The notes beneath the pieces were generated by a model that saw only the letters and a list, made by a program, of their open reading frames with translations, did not search any database and had not been told where the DNA came from. This document shows positions 54,671 to 63,091 of a stretch of DNA of 64,000 nucleotides, piece after piece. The DNA lies in the NCBI RefSeq assembly GCF_028283785.1, contig NZ_JAPWKB010000018.1, positions 310,001 to 374,000 on the forward strand, read 5' to 3'. Position numbers and translations under genes: made by a program. Positions within the stretch are counted from its first letter, which is position 1, and every line of letters starts with the position of its first letter. This DNA is from Paraburkholderia sp. GTDB taxonomy: Bacteria; Pseudomonadota; Gammaproteobacteria; Burkholderiales; Burkholderiaceae.

Positions 54671-56046
54671 GAAGTCACCACGTGACGGAATTTCGCGCGA
54701 CGACCCACGCGCACGAGATCGTCATGGCTGACGAACGCGACCTCGAACGCATCCGGCCAGAACGCCTTCAACTTGCCCGCGATCTCGTCGGCGTTGCCCC
54801 ACGGTTCGAGCACGACGCGCAGCGTAGGCGGCGAGGTCCGCAAGTCGATCTGAAATTCCTGAATGCCGCCGACGCGATGATCCAGGATGTCCTGGATGTG
54901 ATGCGTCGGATGATCGACGCCGTTGATCGGCACGACGTCGTGAATCCGCCCGACCACGTCGGTCAGGCAAAAGCCGGTGGCGGTTTCCTCGACGCGCGCG
55001 AGGTCGCCGGTTGCATAACGGATCAGCGGCATCAGCGTATTGCGGAAACCGGTGAACACCAGTTCGTGCGCGTCGGCGTTATCTGGTGCAATCCGGCTTT
55101 CGGGCCAGCCTTCGGAATCGAGGATCTGGAAACCGCCTTCCGCACCGTCCATCTCGTACGCCATCACGCCGAGTTCGGCGAGGCCGTAGCGGTTGATCAC
55201 GCGGCAGTTCAGCGCCGACGCGATCATCTCGCGCTGATGCTGTTCGAGCAGTTCGCCGCTCGATTCGAAGATTTCGAAGGCCTTGCCGCCGCCATATTTG
55301 CGCTGCACGTAGCAGGCGAGCGCGTACATGGTGGACGGATGCGAATGCGCGAGATACGGCTTGCGGCGCTTGAGCGTGCGCCACATTTCTTCGAGACCGG
55401 CATCGTCGATGCGGTCGAAGAAGATGTTGCTGCGATTCATCGCGAAGCATTTGAAGTCTTCGCGCGACGGCCAGTTCGGCACCGGATCGCCGGGGAAACG
55501 GCAGGCGAAATGCAGTTCCGACCGATGCCGCGACTTGCCGATCCGCTCGCGTGCATAGACCGTCACTGCCGACGAATAATCCGCCGCCGACTGATCGTAA
55601 TAGATCGTGGTGGCGAGCCCGGTCGAGCCGCCCGTCTTGCACGCGTGCACGCGAATATTGTCGAGCGATCGCGACACCAGACGCGGCGCGTGATCGCGGA
55701 TGATGTCCTTGGTCAGATACGGCAGATCGTCGAGATAACGCGTGTCGCGCCGTAGTTTGGCCGGTTCGAAATTCAGCGACGCGAACAGGTCGCGGTAATA
55801 CGGCACGTTCGCGCCGGCAAACTCCACGATCGTGGCGAGGCGATCCTGCGCGATACGCCGGCGCTCCGCGAGCGGCAGCCGGTAGTACTGGCGCAACTCA
55901 TCCACTTTCGGACGCACGATGCGCGTCTCGCGGCGCTCCGCGATCGGATACGCGACGTAGCCGCCCGCGACTCCCTTGAGCGCCCGAAGCGGCTGTCTCG
56001 CAAAGAGGATTTCGCCGTAGCGCAGGAAAGGATGGTCAGCTCGCAT
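54667..56046 (-). CDS. CapK/PaaK-like adenylate-forming enzyme
   Basis: A 459-residue protein of the phenylacetate-CoA ligase/CapK group. The AMP/phosphate loop is seen as ACKTGGSTGLATTIYY, then INRYGLAELGVMAYE and GFRNTLMPLIRYATGDLARV with the ATP-binding D of the hinge. Members in surface-polysaccharide clusters are thought to activate a carboxylate for attachment to a sugar or lipid; no reaction has been settled. Coupled by ATGA overlap to the deacetylase, suggesting deacetylation followed by re-acylation of an amino sugar, which is inference. Confidence 0.8.
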   Translation of the reverse strand: MRADHPFLRYGEILFARQPLRALKGVAGGYVAYPIAERRETRIVRPKVDELRQYYRLPLAERRRIAQDRLATIVEFAGANVPYYRDLFASLNFEPAKLRRDTRYLDDLPYLTKDIIRDHAPRLVSRSLDNIRVHACKTGGSTGLATTIYYDQSAADYSSAVTVYARERIGKSRHRSELHFACRFPGDPVPNWPSREDFKCFAMNRSNIFFDRIDDAGLEEMWRTLKRRKPYLAHSHPSTMYALACYVQRKYGGGKAFEIFESSGELLEQHQREMIASALNCRVINRYGLAELGVMAYEMDGAEGGFQILDSEGWPESRIAPDNADAHELVFTGFRNTLMPLIRYATGDLARVEETATGFCLTDVVGRIHDVVPINGVDHPTHHIQDILDHRVGGIQEFQIDLRTSPPTLRVVLEPWGNADEIAGKLKAFWPDAFEVAFVSHDDLVRVGRRAKFRHVVTS

Positions 56047-56139
56047 GAAAATGGAACACGTCGTGATTGAGTTGTTGGACCCGGCGACGCGGCAGCGGCA
56101 CGGACGCGCGCCGCCCGCGTCCGGATCGCTCGATGCCGC

Positions 56140-56886
56140 TCAGGGACCGGCGACCGGCTCGGGCGCGATCACGGCTTCGTCGCTGACGATCTTGCCGTGC
56201 TCCATCGACAGCTTGCGGGTGCAGACCCGCGCGATCAGTCCCGGATCGTGCGACGCGACTACGAGAATCGACGATTGACCGACGAGGCTTTCGAGACGCA
56301 GCGCGGCCTTCGCGGCAAACGCCGCGTCGCCGACGCTCAGCCATTCGTCCATGATCAGGATGTCGGCTTCGACGGTGGTCGAGATCGCGAAGGCGAGACG
56401 CAGCATCATCCCGCTCGAATACGTGCGCACCGGCAGGTTCAGGTAGTCGCCGAGTTCGCTGAAGTCGGCAATTTCCTCGATCTTCGAGCGGATCTTCGCA
56501 GGCTTCAGGCCGTCGAGAATGCCGCGCAGGTAGATGTTCTCGAAGCCGGTCGCATCGGGGTCGAGACCCATCGACACGTCGAGCAGCGATGCGATCTTGC
56601 CGTGCACGTGCAGTTCGCCGCGAACCGGCGCATATACGCCCGACAGCGTGCGCAACAACGTGGTCTTGCCGGAACCGTTGTGGCCCAGCAGCCCGATACG
56701 CTCGCCGTGCTGGAAGTTGAAGCTCAGCGTGTCCAGCGCCTTGACGACCGCGTGCCGGCCCGCGTCCTGACCGATGCGTCCGCCAGTCGTCAGGTTCAGT
56801 ACCGCCTTCTTCAACGATCGATGCGAGTTGTCATAGATCGGAAATTCGACGGAAATTTTCTGAGCAACGATTGATGAGGAACTCAC
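56140..56886 (-). CDS. wzt: Polysaccharide ABC exporter, ATPase
   Basis: A 248-residue ABC ATPase of the Wzt/KpsT type. Walker A is GLLGHNGSGKTTLLRTLSG, the signature is YSSGMMLRLAFAI, Walker B is ADILIMDEWLSVGD and the H-loop is VASHD. It lacks the extra C-terminal carbohydrate-binding domain that recognises chain ends in E. coli O8/O9a Wzt, so chain termination is probably not read by this subunit. It follows the permease gene by four bases. Confidence 0.93.
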   Translation of the reverse strand: MSSSSIVAQKISVEFPIYDNSHRSLKKAVLNLTTGGRIGQDAGRHAVVKALDTLSFNFQHGERIGLLGHNGSGKTTLLRTLSGVYAPVRGELHVHGKIASLLDVSMGLDPDATGFENIYLRGILDGLKPAKIRSKIEEIADFSELGDYLNLPVRTYSSGMMLRLAFAISTTVEADILIMDEWLSVGDAAFAAKAALRLESLVGQSSILVVASHDPGLIARVCTRKLSMEHGKIVSDEAVIAPEPVAGP

Positions 56887-56890
56887 AATA

Positions 56891-57724
56891 TCAAAGCCAA
56901 TAAGGAACGCGGTTACGGAAGCGACGCATGAGAAGCTGCGAGAACACGAAGCCGACCACCAGCAGACCGACCGACCATGCCCACGATTCCCACAGGATCG
57001 GACGGCCGATCAGCGGCGCGCGGATCGTCTCGATGATGTGATACAGCGGGTTGTATTCGGCGACCCACGCACGCTCTTTCAGAATGTCCGGCGACCACAT
57101 CACCGGCGTGAAAAAGAACACCACCTGAATCAGGTTGGCGACGATCGGCGGAATGTCGCGAAAACGCGCGCACAGCACGCCGAGCACCACGCCGAGCCAG
57201 ACGCCGTGCAGCAGCAGCAACGCGAGCCCGAACGGCACCAGCAGGATTTCCCAGCCCGGCCAGCGATTGAACCCGATCAGCATCACCACCACCACCGGCA
57301 GGCTGTGCAGCAGGATCACGAAATTGCGCCATGCGATCCGGCAGACGTGGATTGTCAGCGGTAGACGCACCTGCTTGATCAGACCCGCCGAGCCGATAAA
57401 CGCGATACAGCCCTCGTTCGCAACCGCGCCGAGGTATTGCCACACCACCAGACCGACCGCGAGGTACGGCAGGTAGTTGCGATACTCCTGATGCAGCAGC
57501 GTCGCGTACAGCGCGCCCAGCACGACCACCATGATGATCGTGCTCAGCGTGAACCAGAACGGCCCGATCACCGAGCGCCGATAGCGCTGCCGGATGTCGT
57601 GCCAGCCGAGCGTGCCCCAGACCCGAACCGACTTCATCCCGATCAGGATGTCGTTGCGCTCGTCGTGGCGCGTCAGGTCTTCGGCGTCGTTTACATAAGT
57701 TATATCCATCTCACGCACGTCCAT
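56891..57724 (-). CDS. wzm: Polysaccharide ABC exporter, permease
   Basis: A 277-residue ABC-2 type permease with six membrane helices. The N-terminal amphipathic LGWHDIRQRYRRSVIGPFW is the family signature, and PPIVANLIQVVFFFTPVMWS lies near the fifth helix. Together with Wzt it exports undecaprenyl-PP-linked polysaccharide. ATG 57724 has GAAG before it and lies inside the manC end; ATG 57709, just after the manC stop, is an alternative. Confidence 0.92.
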   Translation of the reverse strand: MDVREMDITYVNDAEDLTRHDERNDILIGMKSVRVWGTLGWHDIRQRYRRSVIGPFWFTLSTIIMVVVLGALYATLLHQEYRNYLPYLAVGLVVWQYLGAVANEGCIAFIGSAGLIKQVRLPLTIHVCRIAWRNFVILLHSLPVVVVMLIGFNRWPGWEILLVPFGLALLLLHGVWLGVVLGVLCARFRDIPPIVANLIQVVFFFTPVMWSPDILKERAWVAEYNPLYHIIETIRAPLIGRPILWESWAWSVGLLVVGFVFSQLLMRRFRNRVPYWL

Positions 57725-59126
57725 AAATGTCTTCGAACCGGACGATGTCATCTTCGCCCAGATATTCGCCGCTTTGCACCTCGATCATCACCAGTTCGAC
57801 GACGCCGGGGTTTTCCAGCCGGTGTTTGTGACCTGCCGGAATGTAGGTCGATTCGTTGGTCGATACGAAGAACTCGCGCTCTCCGTTGACCACCTTCGCC
57901 ATGCCGCTGACCACCACCCAATGTTCGTTACGGTGATGATGCATCTGCAGGCTCAGGCTTTCGCCCGGCTTGACTTCGATCCGCTTGATCTTGAAGCGCG
58001 GTCCTTCTTCGAGCACAGAATACGTGCCCCACGGCCGATGCACCGTGCGATGCACCTTGTAGGTTTCGTGACCGCGCGTCTTGAGTTCGGTGAAGATCTG
58101 CTTCACATCCTGCGCACGGTCTTTGTCGGCGATCAGCAGCGCGTCGGGCGTGTCGATCACGATCAGGTTGTCGACCCCGACCGCGCCGATCAGGCGGTCG
58201 CCGCCGCGCAGATAGCAGTTCTTCACGTCGATCAGCAGCGCTTCGCCTTCGACCCGGTTGCCCTCGCCGTCCGGCGTGGACAGGTCGCTCAGCGCGGTCC
58301 ACGAGCCGACGTCGGTCCAGCCGATGTCGGCGGGGACAACCGCGGCCTGCCGGGTCTTTTCCATCACCGCGTAGTCGATCGACACGTCGGGCACAGCGCC
58401 GAACGTAGCCGGATCGAGACGCACCTGGATGCCTTCCTTGCCCTCGGCCGACGGCGACACGGCGAGGCTCGCCGCAGCGGTGTCGAGAATCTCCGGGCAA
58501 TGCAGTTTCATCTCGTCGATGATGGTGCGCGCGGTGAAGCAGAACATCCCGGAGTTCCACAGGAACTTGCCCGACGCGAGATATTCGCGCGCTGTGTCGA
58601 GTTGCGGCTTCTCGACGAAACGCACGACCTTGTCGCCGTCTGCTTCGATATAACCGTAGCCGGTTTCGGGACGGTCCGGCTGCATCCCGAACGTCACGAC
58701 CTTGCCTGCGAGCGCGAGCTTTTGCGCGGCTTCGACAGCCGCGCCGAACGCGTTCTGGTCGGCGATCAGGTGATCGGCGGCGAGCACCAGCATCACAGTC
58801 TGTTCGCCGTGCACGGCGGCCGTATGCAGTGCCGCCGTCGCGACCGCCGCAGCCGTGTTACGGCCGAACGGTTCGAGGATGAACGACGTCACGCAACCGC
58901 TCGCGTTGACCTCGCGGAAATCGTCGTCGGTCTTGAAGAACAGTTCGCGGTTCGTGACCGTCAGGACTTCCTTCACGCCGGTTAGTCCCACCGCGCGCAG
59001 AAAAGCCTTTTGCAGCAGGCTTTCGCCGTCGGCGAGACGAATGAATGGCTTCGGATGCAGTTCGCGCGAGACCGGCCAGAGTCTCGAACCCGCTCCGCCA
59101 CACAGGATGATTGGTAACAAACTCAC
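57711..59126 (-). CDS. manC: Mannose-1-P guanylyltransferase / mannose-6-P isomerase
   Basis: A 471-residue bifunctional type II enzyme. The pyrophosphorylase part has IILCGGAGSRLWPVSRELHP, FVEKPQLDTAREYL and FLWNSGMFCF; the C-terminal cupin with SLQMHHHRNEHWVVVSG is the phosphomannose isomerase. GTG at 59126 is the start, with GAGAGG six bases before it. It makes GDP-mannose for mannosyl- or, with Gmd/Rmd, D-rhamnosyltransferases. A 153-bp spacer separates it from rmlD. Confidence 0.95.
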   Translation of the reverse strand: MSLLPIILCGGAGSRLWPVSRELHPKPFIRLADGESLLQKAFLRAVGLTGVKEVLTVTNRELFFKTDDDFREVNASGCVTSFILEPFGRNTAAAVATAALHTAAVHGEQTVMLVLAADHLIADQNAFGAAVEAAQKLALAGKVVTFGMQPDRPETGYGYIEADGDKVVRFVEKPQLDTAREYLASGKFLWNSGMFCFTARTIIDEMKLHCPEILDTAAASLAVSPSAEGKEGIQVRLDPATFGAVPDVSIDYAVMEKTRQAAVVPADIGWTDVGSWTALSDLSTPDGEGNRVEGEALLIDVKNCYLRGGDRLIGAVGVDNLIVIDTPDALLIADKDRAQDVKQIFTELKTRGHETYKVHRTVHRPWGTYSVLEEGPRFKIKRIEVKPGESLSLQMHHHRNEHWVVVSGMAKVVNGEREFFVSTNESTYIPAGHKHRLENPGVVELVMIEVQSGEYLGEDDIVRFEDIYGRA

Positions 59127-59279
59127 AGGATCCTCTCGGTGCCGTACGGCGCCATGCCTGCCGCGACTGCGGCGGCCGGGTCTCTCGACCGCTCGATATG
59201 CGATCCCCAGCAACTTTCACGCCGTCCCATTACAACCAGGCAACAGCACGACGTTGGAAGCGGGGTCTGTTCCAGGCGT

Positions 59280-60215
59280 TTAAGAATGGCCGCCAGGCGA
59301 TGTCGGAAAAGCGTCGGTCAGACACAGTTGCAACGCGTCGCGCCAATGCGGCGCGGCGAGCCCGAAAACCTGCGCAAGCTTCGCGTTCGACATCCGCGAG
59401 TTCGACGGGCGCGCGGCCGGCGTCGGATAGCTCGACGCGGGGATCGGCAGCACGCTGGGCCGCGACGACACGCCGGCCAACCCGGCCAGCTCGAAGATCG
59501 CCGACGCGAAACCGTGCCACGACGTCGCGTCGCCCGCGCACAGGTGATACACGCCGCTCCGCTCGCTCCACCATGCCGCCGGGTCGCTCGCGCTCAGCGC
59601 CTGCGCCGCGACATGCGCGGTCAACGTGGCGATCGTGTTGCTCCAGGTCGGCGCGCCGAACTGATCGGCGACCACCTTCAGCTCCGGACGGTCGGCGCCG
59701 AGACGCAGCATGGTCAGCAGGAAGTTCTTGCCGCGCGTGCCGTACACCCAGCTCGTGCGAAAGATCAGGTGGTTCACGCCGGTCGCGGCGATTGCCTGCT
59801 CGCCGGCCAGCTTGCTGCGGCCATAAACGTTTTGCGGACAGGTCGGGTCGTCTTCGACATACGCGCCGTCTTTGGTGCCGTCGAACACGTAATCCGTCGA
59901 ATAGTGAATCAGCGCAGCGCCCAGCTTCTTCGCCTCCTCGGCCAGCACGCCCGGTGCTTCGCCGTTGATGCGCATCGCCAGTTCGACTTCCTGTTCGGCT
60001 TTATCCACCGCCGTGTAAGCCGCCGGATTGACGATCAGCGTAGGCCGCACGTCGCGCACCACCGCGCGCACCTGATCGGGATTCGACAGGTCGAGCGTGG
60101 CGCGATCGACGGCGACGACGCGCCCGAGGCCTTGCAGCGTGCGCGCCAGCTCATAGCCGACCTGGCCGCTTACGCCGGTGACGAGGATGGTGTGCCCAGC
60201 ATCGTGTGCAGTCAT
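59280..60215 (-). CDS. rmlD: dTDP-4-dehydrorhamnose reductase
   Basis: A 311-residue SDR enzyme, last step of dTDP-L-rhamnose synthesis. The cofactor site is ILVTGVSGQVGYELARTLQG, the active site is HYSTDYVFDGTKDGAY, with Y-x3-K in NVYGRSKLAGE. ATG 60215 is 11 bp after the rmlC stop; an earlier in-frame opening overlaps rmlC and is not used. Confidence 0.96.
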   Translation of the reverse strand: MTAHDAGHTILVTGVSGQVGYELARTLQGLGRVVAVDRATLDLSNPDQVRAVVRDVRPTLIVNPAAYTAVDKAEQEVELAMRINGEAPGVLAEEAKKLGAALIHYSTDYVFDGTKDGAYVEDDPTCPQNVYGRSKLAGEQAIAATGVNHLIFRTSWVYGTRGKNFLLTMLRLGADRPELKVVADQFGAPTWSNTIATLTAHVAAQALSASDPAAWWSERSGVYHLCAGDATSWHGFASAIFELAGLAGVSSRPSVLPIPASSYPTPAARPSNSRMSNAKLAQVFGLAAPHWRDALQLCLTDAFPTSPGGHS

Positions 60216-60226
60216 GCCAAAGCCTC

Positions 60227-60778
60227 TCAGGCGAACACGTCGGCGTCGGCGAGGCGCTTGCCCGCCGCGTCTTTCGCAGCGAGCAGCGGCTCGAAGTCGA
60301 TCGGCCATTCGATACCGATGGCCGGGTCGTTCCAGACGATGCTGCGCTCGTGCTCCGGATACCAGTAATCCGTCGTCTTGTAGAGGAACTGCGCGGATTC
60401 CGACAGCACGACGAAGCCGTGCGCGAAACCCGGCGGCACCCACATCTGCCGATGGTTTTCCACCGACAGCGTCGCGCCGACCCACTTGCCGAAATTCGGC
60501 GAGCTGCGGCGGATGTCCACGGCGACGTCGAACACTTCGCCTTCTACCACGCGCACCAGCTTGCCCTGCGCGTGCTCGACCTGATAGTGCAGCCCGCGCA
60601 GCACGCCTTTCGCCGAACGCGAATGGTTGTCCTGCACGAACTCGACGCCCGGCTCGACCAGCTCGGCGAACTCACGGCCATTGAAGCTTTCGAAGAAGAA
60701 GCCGCGTGCGTCGCCGAATACCTTGGGCTCGATAATCTTGACTTCGGGCAGCGCGGTTGCGGTTACCTGGATGGCCAT
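60227..60778 (-). CDS. rmlC: dTDP-4-dehydrorhamnose 3,5-epimerase
   Basis: A 183-residue cupin epimerase. Typical segments are GDARGFFFESFNGREF, FVQDNHSRSAKGVLRGLHYQ (catalytic His), VAVDIRRSSPNFGKWVG and YKTTDYWYPEHER (catalytic Tyr). The ATG at 60778 is 16 bp inside the end of rmlA, so the two are translationally coupled. Confidence 0.97.
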   Translation of the reverse strand: MAIQVTATALPEVKIIEPKVFGDARGFFFESFNGREFAELVEPGVEFVQDNHSRSAKGVLRGLHYQVEHAQGKLVRVVEGEVFDVAVDIRRSSPNFGKWVGATLSVENHRQMWVPPGFAHGFVVLSESAQFLYKTTDYWYPEHERSIVWNDPAIGIEWPIDFEPLLAAKDAAGKRLADADVFA

Positions 60779-61656
60779 GCCACTTGGTCCTTCAGTAGAT
60801 TCTGCAGATATTGCCCATAGGCGTTTTTCGCGAGCGGCCGGGCCAGCGCCAGCAACTGCTCGCCGTCGATCCACTGCTGGCGGTACGCGATCTCTTCCGG
60901 ACACGCGACCACCAGACCTTGCCGCTTTTGCAGCGTGGCGATGAACGTGGCCGCTTCGATCAGCGAGTCGTGCGTGCCGGTATCGAGCCACGCATAACCG
61001 CGACCCATGATCTCGACGTTCAGCGCGCCACTCGACAGATAACGCGAATTGACGTCGGTGATTTCGAGCTCGCCGCGCGGCGACGGCTTGATATCAGCCG
61101 CGACATCGCAGACCGTGTTGTCGTAGAAATACAGGCCGGTGACCGCGTAGTTCGAGCGCGGCTGCGCCGGCTTTTCCTCGATCGACAACGCGCGGAAATC
61201 ACGGTCGAATTCGACCACGCCGTAACGCTCCGGATCGTGCACGTGATACGCGAAGACGGTTGCGCCGTCCTGCTTGTCGTTGGCCCGTTCGAGCTGCTTC
61301 GCGAGATCGTGGCCGTAGAAGATGTTGTCGCCGAGAATCAGCGCGGACGGATCGTTGCCGACGAACTCACGTCCGATGATGAACGCCTGCGCGAGCCCGT
61401 CCGGCGACGGTTGCACCGCGTACTGGATGTTCATGCCCCACTGGCTGCCGTCGCCGAGCATCGCCTCGAAACGCGGCGTGTCCTGCGGTGTGGAGATGAT
61501 CAGCACATCGCGAATGCCCGCCACCATCAGCGTGGACAGCGGGTAGTAGATCATCGGCTTGTCGTACACGGGCAGCAGCTGCTTCGAGACGACGTGCGTG
61601 ATCGGATACAGGCGCGTGCCCGATCCGCCAGCGAGAATAATGCCTTTGCGCGCCAT
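60763..61656 (-). CDS. rmlA: Glucose-1-phosphate thymidylyltransferase
   Basis: A 297-residue nucleotidyltransferase making dTDP-glucose. It begins MARKGIILAGGSGTRLYPIT and has PVYDKPMIYYPLSTLM, ALILGDNIFYGHDL, SIEEKPAQPRSNYAVTGLYF and AWLDTGTHDSL. ATG 61656 fits the family start; it lies 10 bp after rmlB. Confidence 0.97.
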   Translation of the reverse strand: MARKGIILAGGSGTRLYPITHVVSKQLLPVYDKPMIYYPLSTLMVAGIRDVLIISTPQDTPRFEAMLGDGSQWGMNIQYAVQPSPDGLAQAFIIGREFVGNDPSALILGDNIFYGHDLAKQLERANDKQDGATVFAYHVHDPERYGVVEFDRDFRALSIEEKPAQPRSNYAVTGLYFYDNTVCDVAADIKPSPRGELEITDVNSRYLSSGALNVEIMGRGYAWLDTGTHDSLIEAATFIATLQKRQGLVVACPEEIAYRQQWIDGEQLLALARPLAKNAYGQYLQNLLKDQVAWPSR

Positions 61657-61666
61657 GACGTTGCCC

Positions 61667-62728
61667 TTACGCGCGTTGCGCGTAGTTGGTCTCGACCCAC
61701 TTGCGATACTCGCCCGAAGCGACTTCATCGGCCCACTTCTGGTTGTCGAGATACCACTGGACCGTCTTGCGCAAACCGGTTTCGAACGTTTCCGCCGGCT
61801 TCCAGCCGAGTTCGCGTTCGAGCTTGCGCGCGTCGATCGCATAGCGACGGTCGTGGCCCGGGCGATCCGTCACGTAGGTGATCTGGTCGCGATACGAACC
61901 GGCCGCTTTCGGACGCAGTTCGTCGAGCAGGTCGCACAGCGTATGCACGACGTCGAGGTTCTTCTTTTCGTTCCAGCCGCCGACGTTGTACGTCTCGCCG
62001 AGCGCGCCGCGCCCGAGCACTTCGCGGATCGCCGCGCAATGGTCGCCGACATACAGCCAGTCGCGCACGTTCTGACCGTCGCCGTACACCGGCAGCGGCT
62101 TGCCGCCGAGCGCGTTGGCGATGATCAGCGGAATCAGCTTTTCGGGGAACTGGTACGGACCGTAGTTGTTCGAGCAGTTCGTGGTCAGCACCGGCAAGCC
62201 GTACGTGTGGTGATATGCGCGCACGAGGTGGTCGGAACCGGCCTTGGTGGCCGAGTACGGGCTGTTCGGCGCGTACGGCGTGGTCTCGGAGAACTGCGGG
62301 TCGGTGGCGGACAGCGAGCCGAAGACTTCGTCGGTGGACACGTGCAGGAAACGGAACGCGGCCTTGTCGGCGTCGCTCAACGTGTTCCAGTAAGTGCGCG
62401 TCGCTTCGAGCAGCGTGAAGGTGCCCACGACGTTGGTCTGGACGAAATCGGCAGGACCGTGGATCGAGCGATCGACGTGACTTTCAGCGGCGAAATGCAG
62501 AATGGCGCGCGGCTTGTGCTCGGCCAGCAGCGCGTCGAGCGCGGCGCGATCGCAGATGTCAGCGCGGGCAAACACGTGACGCGCGTCGCCTTGCAGCGAT
62601 TCGAGCGTGCGCAGGTTGCCGGCGTAGGTCAGCTTGTCGAGATTCAGAACCGGCTCGTCCGACGTGGCCAACCAGTCGAGCACGAAGTTAGCACCGATAA
62701 AGCCGGCGCCGCCCGTTACCAGGATCAT
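61667..62728 (-). CDS. rmlB: dTDP-glucose 4,6-dehydratase
   Basis: A 353-residue extended SDR enzyme. It begins MILVTGGAGFIGANFVLDWL; HVSTDEVFGSL holds the catalytic Thr-Asp-Glu and Y-x3-K is in SPYSATKAGSDHLV; LPVLTTNCSNNYGPYQFPEK follows. It is the first gene of the minus-strand run rmlB-A-C-D-manC-wzm-wzt. Confidence 0.97.
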   Translation of the reverse strand: MILVTGGAGFIGANFVLDWLATSDEPVLNLDKLTYAGNLRTLESLQGDARHVFARADICDRAALDALLAEHKPRAILHFAAESHVDRSIHGPADFVQTNVVGTFTLLEATRTYWNTLSDADKAAFRFLHVSTDEVFGSLSATDPQFSETTPYAPNSPYSATKAGSDHLVRAYHHTYGLPVLTTNCSNNYGPYQFPEKLIPLIIANALGGKPLPVYGDGQNVRDWLYVGDHCAAIREVLGRGALGETYNVGGWNEKKNLDVVHTLCDLLDELRPKAAGSYRDQITYVTDRPGHDRRYAIDARKLERELGWKPAETFETGLRKTVQWYLDNQKWADEVASGEYRKWVETNYAQRA

Positions 62729-63091
62729 GGAGTTCCTTTCAAGATGTTCGTGGTTCTTGCGATCGGCCTACAACCGTGGGGTCTGATATGACGATCGCGA
62801 TTGTTGTTGTCGCTCTGTGCGCGATGCTCGTGACAAAGACGCACGCCAGCATTCTATTTGTAGACAGCGATTATAAGGCCGGTGAGCACTGAAACCAGAA
62901 CCCTAACAACTTGAAACAGCTTTTAAGCGACAGATACCCACAAACGCCCACGGCGCGGGCGTTCGCTCATTACGGAAGGGGGTCGGAGCGGTAAGGCGAC
63001 GAAATTAGAAGAAGTAAGAATTTCCGTACTTTTTCTGAAAAGCGGACGCATTTACAACAGTGAGTCCGCCGTTATCCGTCTTAAGAATTTC
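62729..63091 (-). promoter_or_regulatory. Intergenic region rmd-rmlB with candidate promoter
   Basis: This 363-bp spacer between two minus-strand genes has no credible gene. On the minus strand a perfect TATAAT lies at 62875-62870, about 140 bp before rmlB, with only a weak -35 (TGGTTT about 16 bp upstream). Directly after the rmd stop, two CTTAAGAATT units (63080-63099) form a small AT-rich direct and inverted repeat, without a GC stem, so no clear terminator separates the two genes. Confidence 0.4.
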
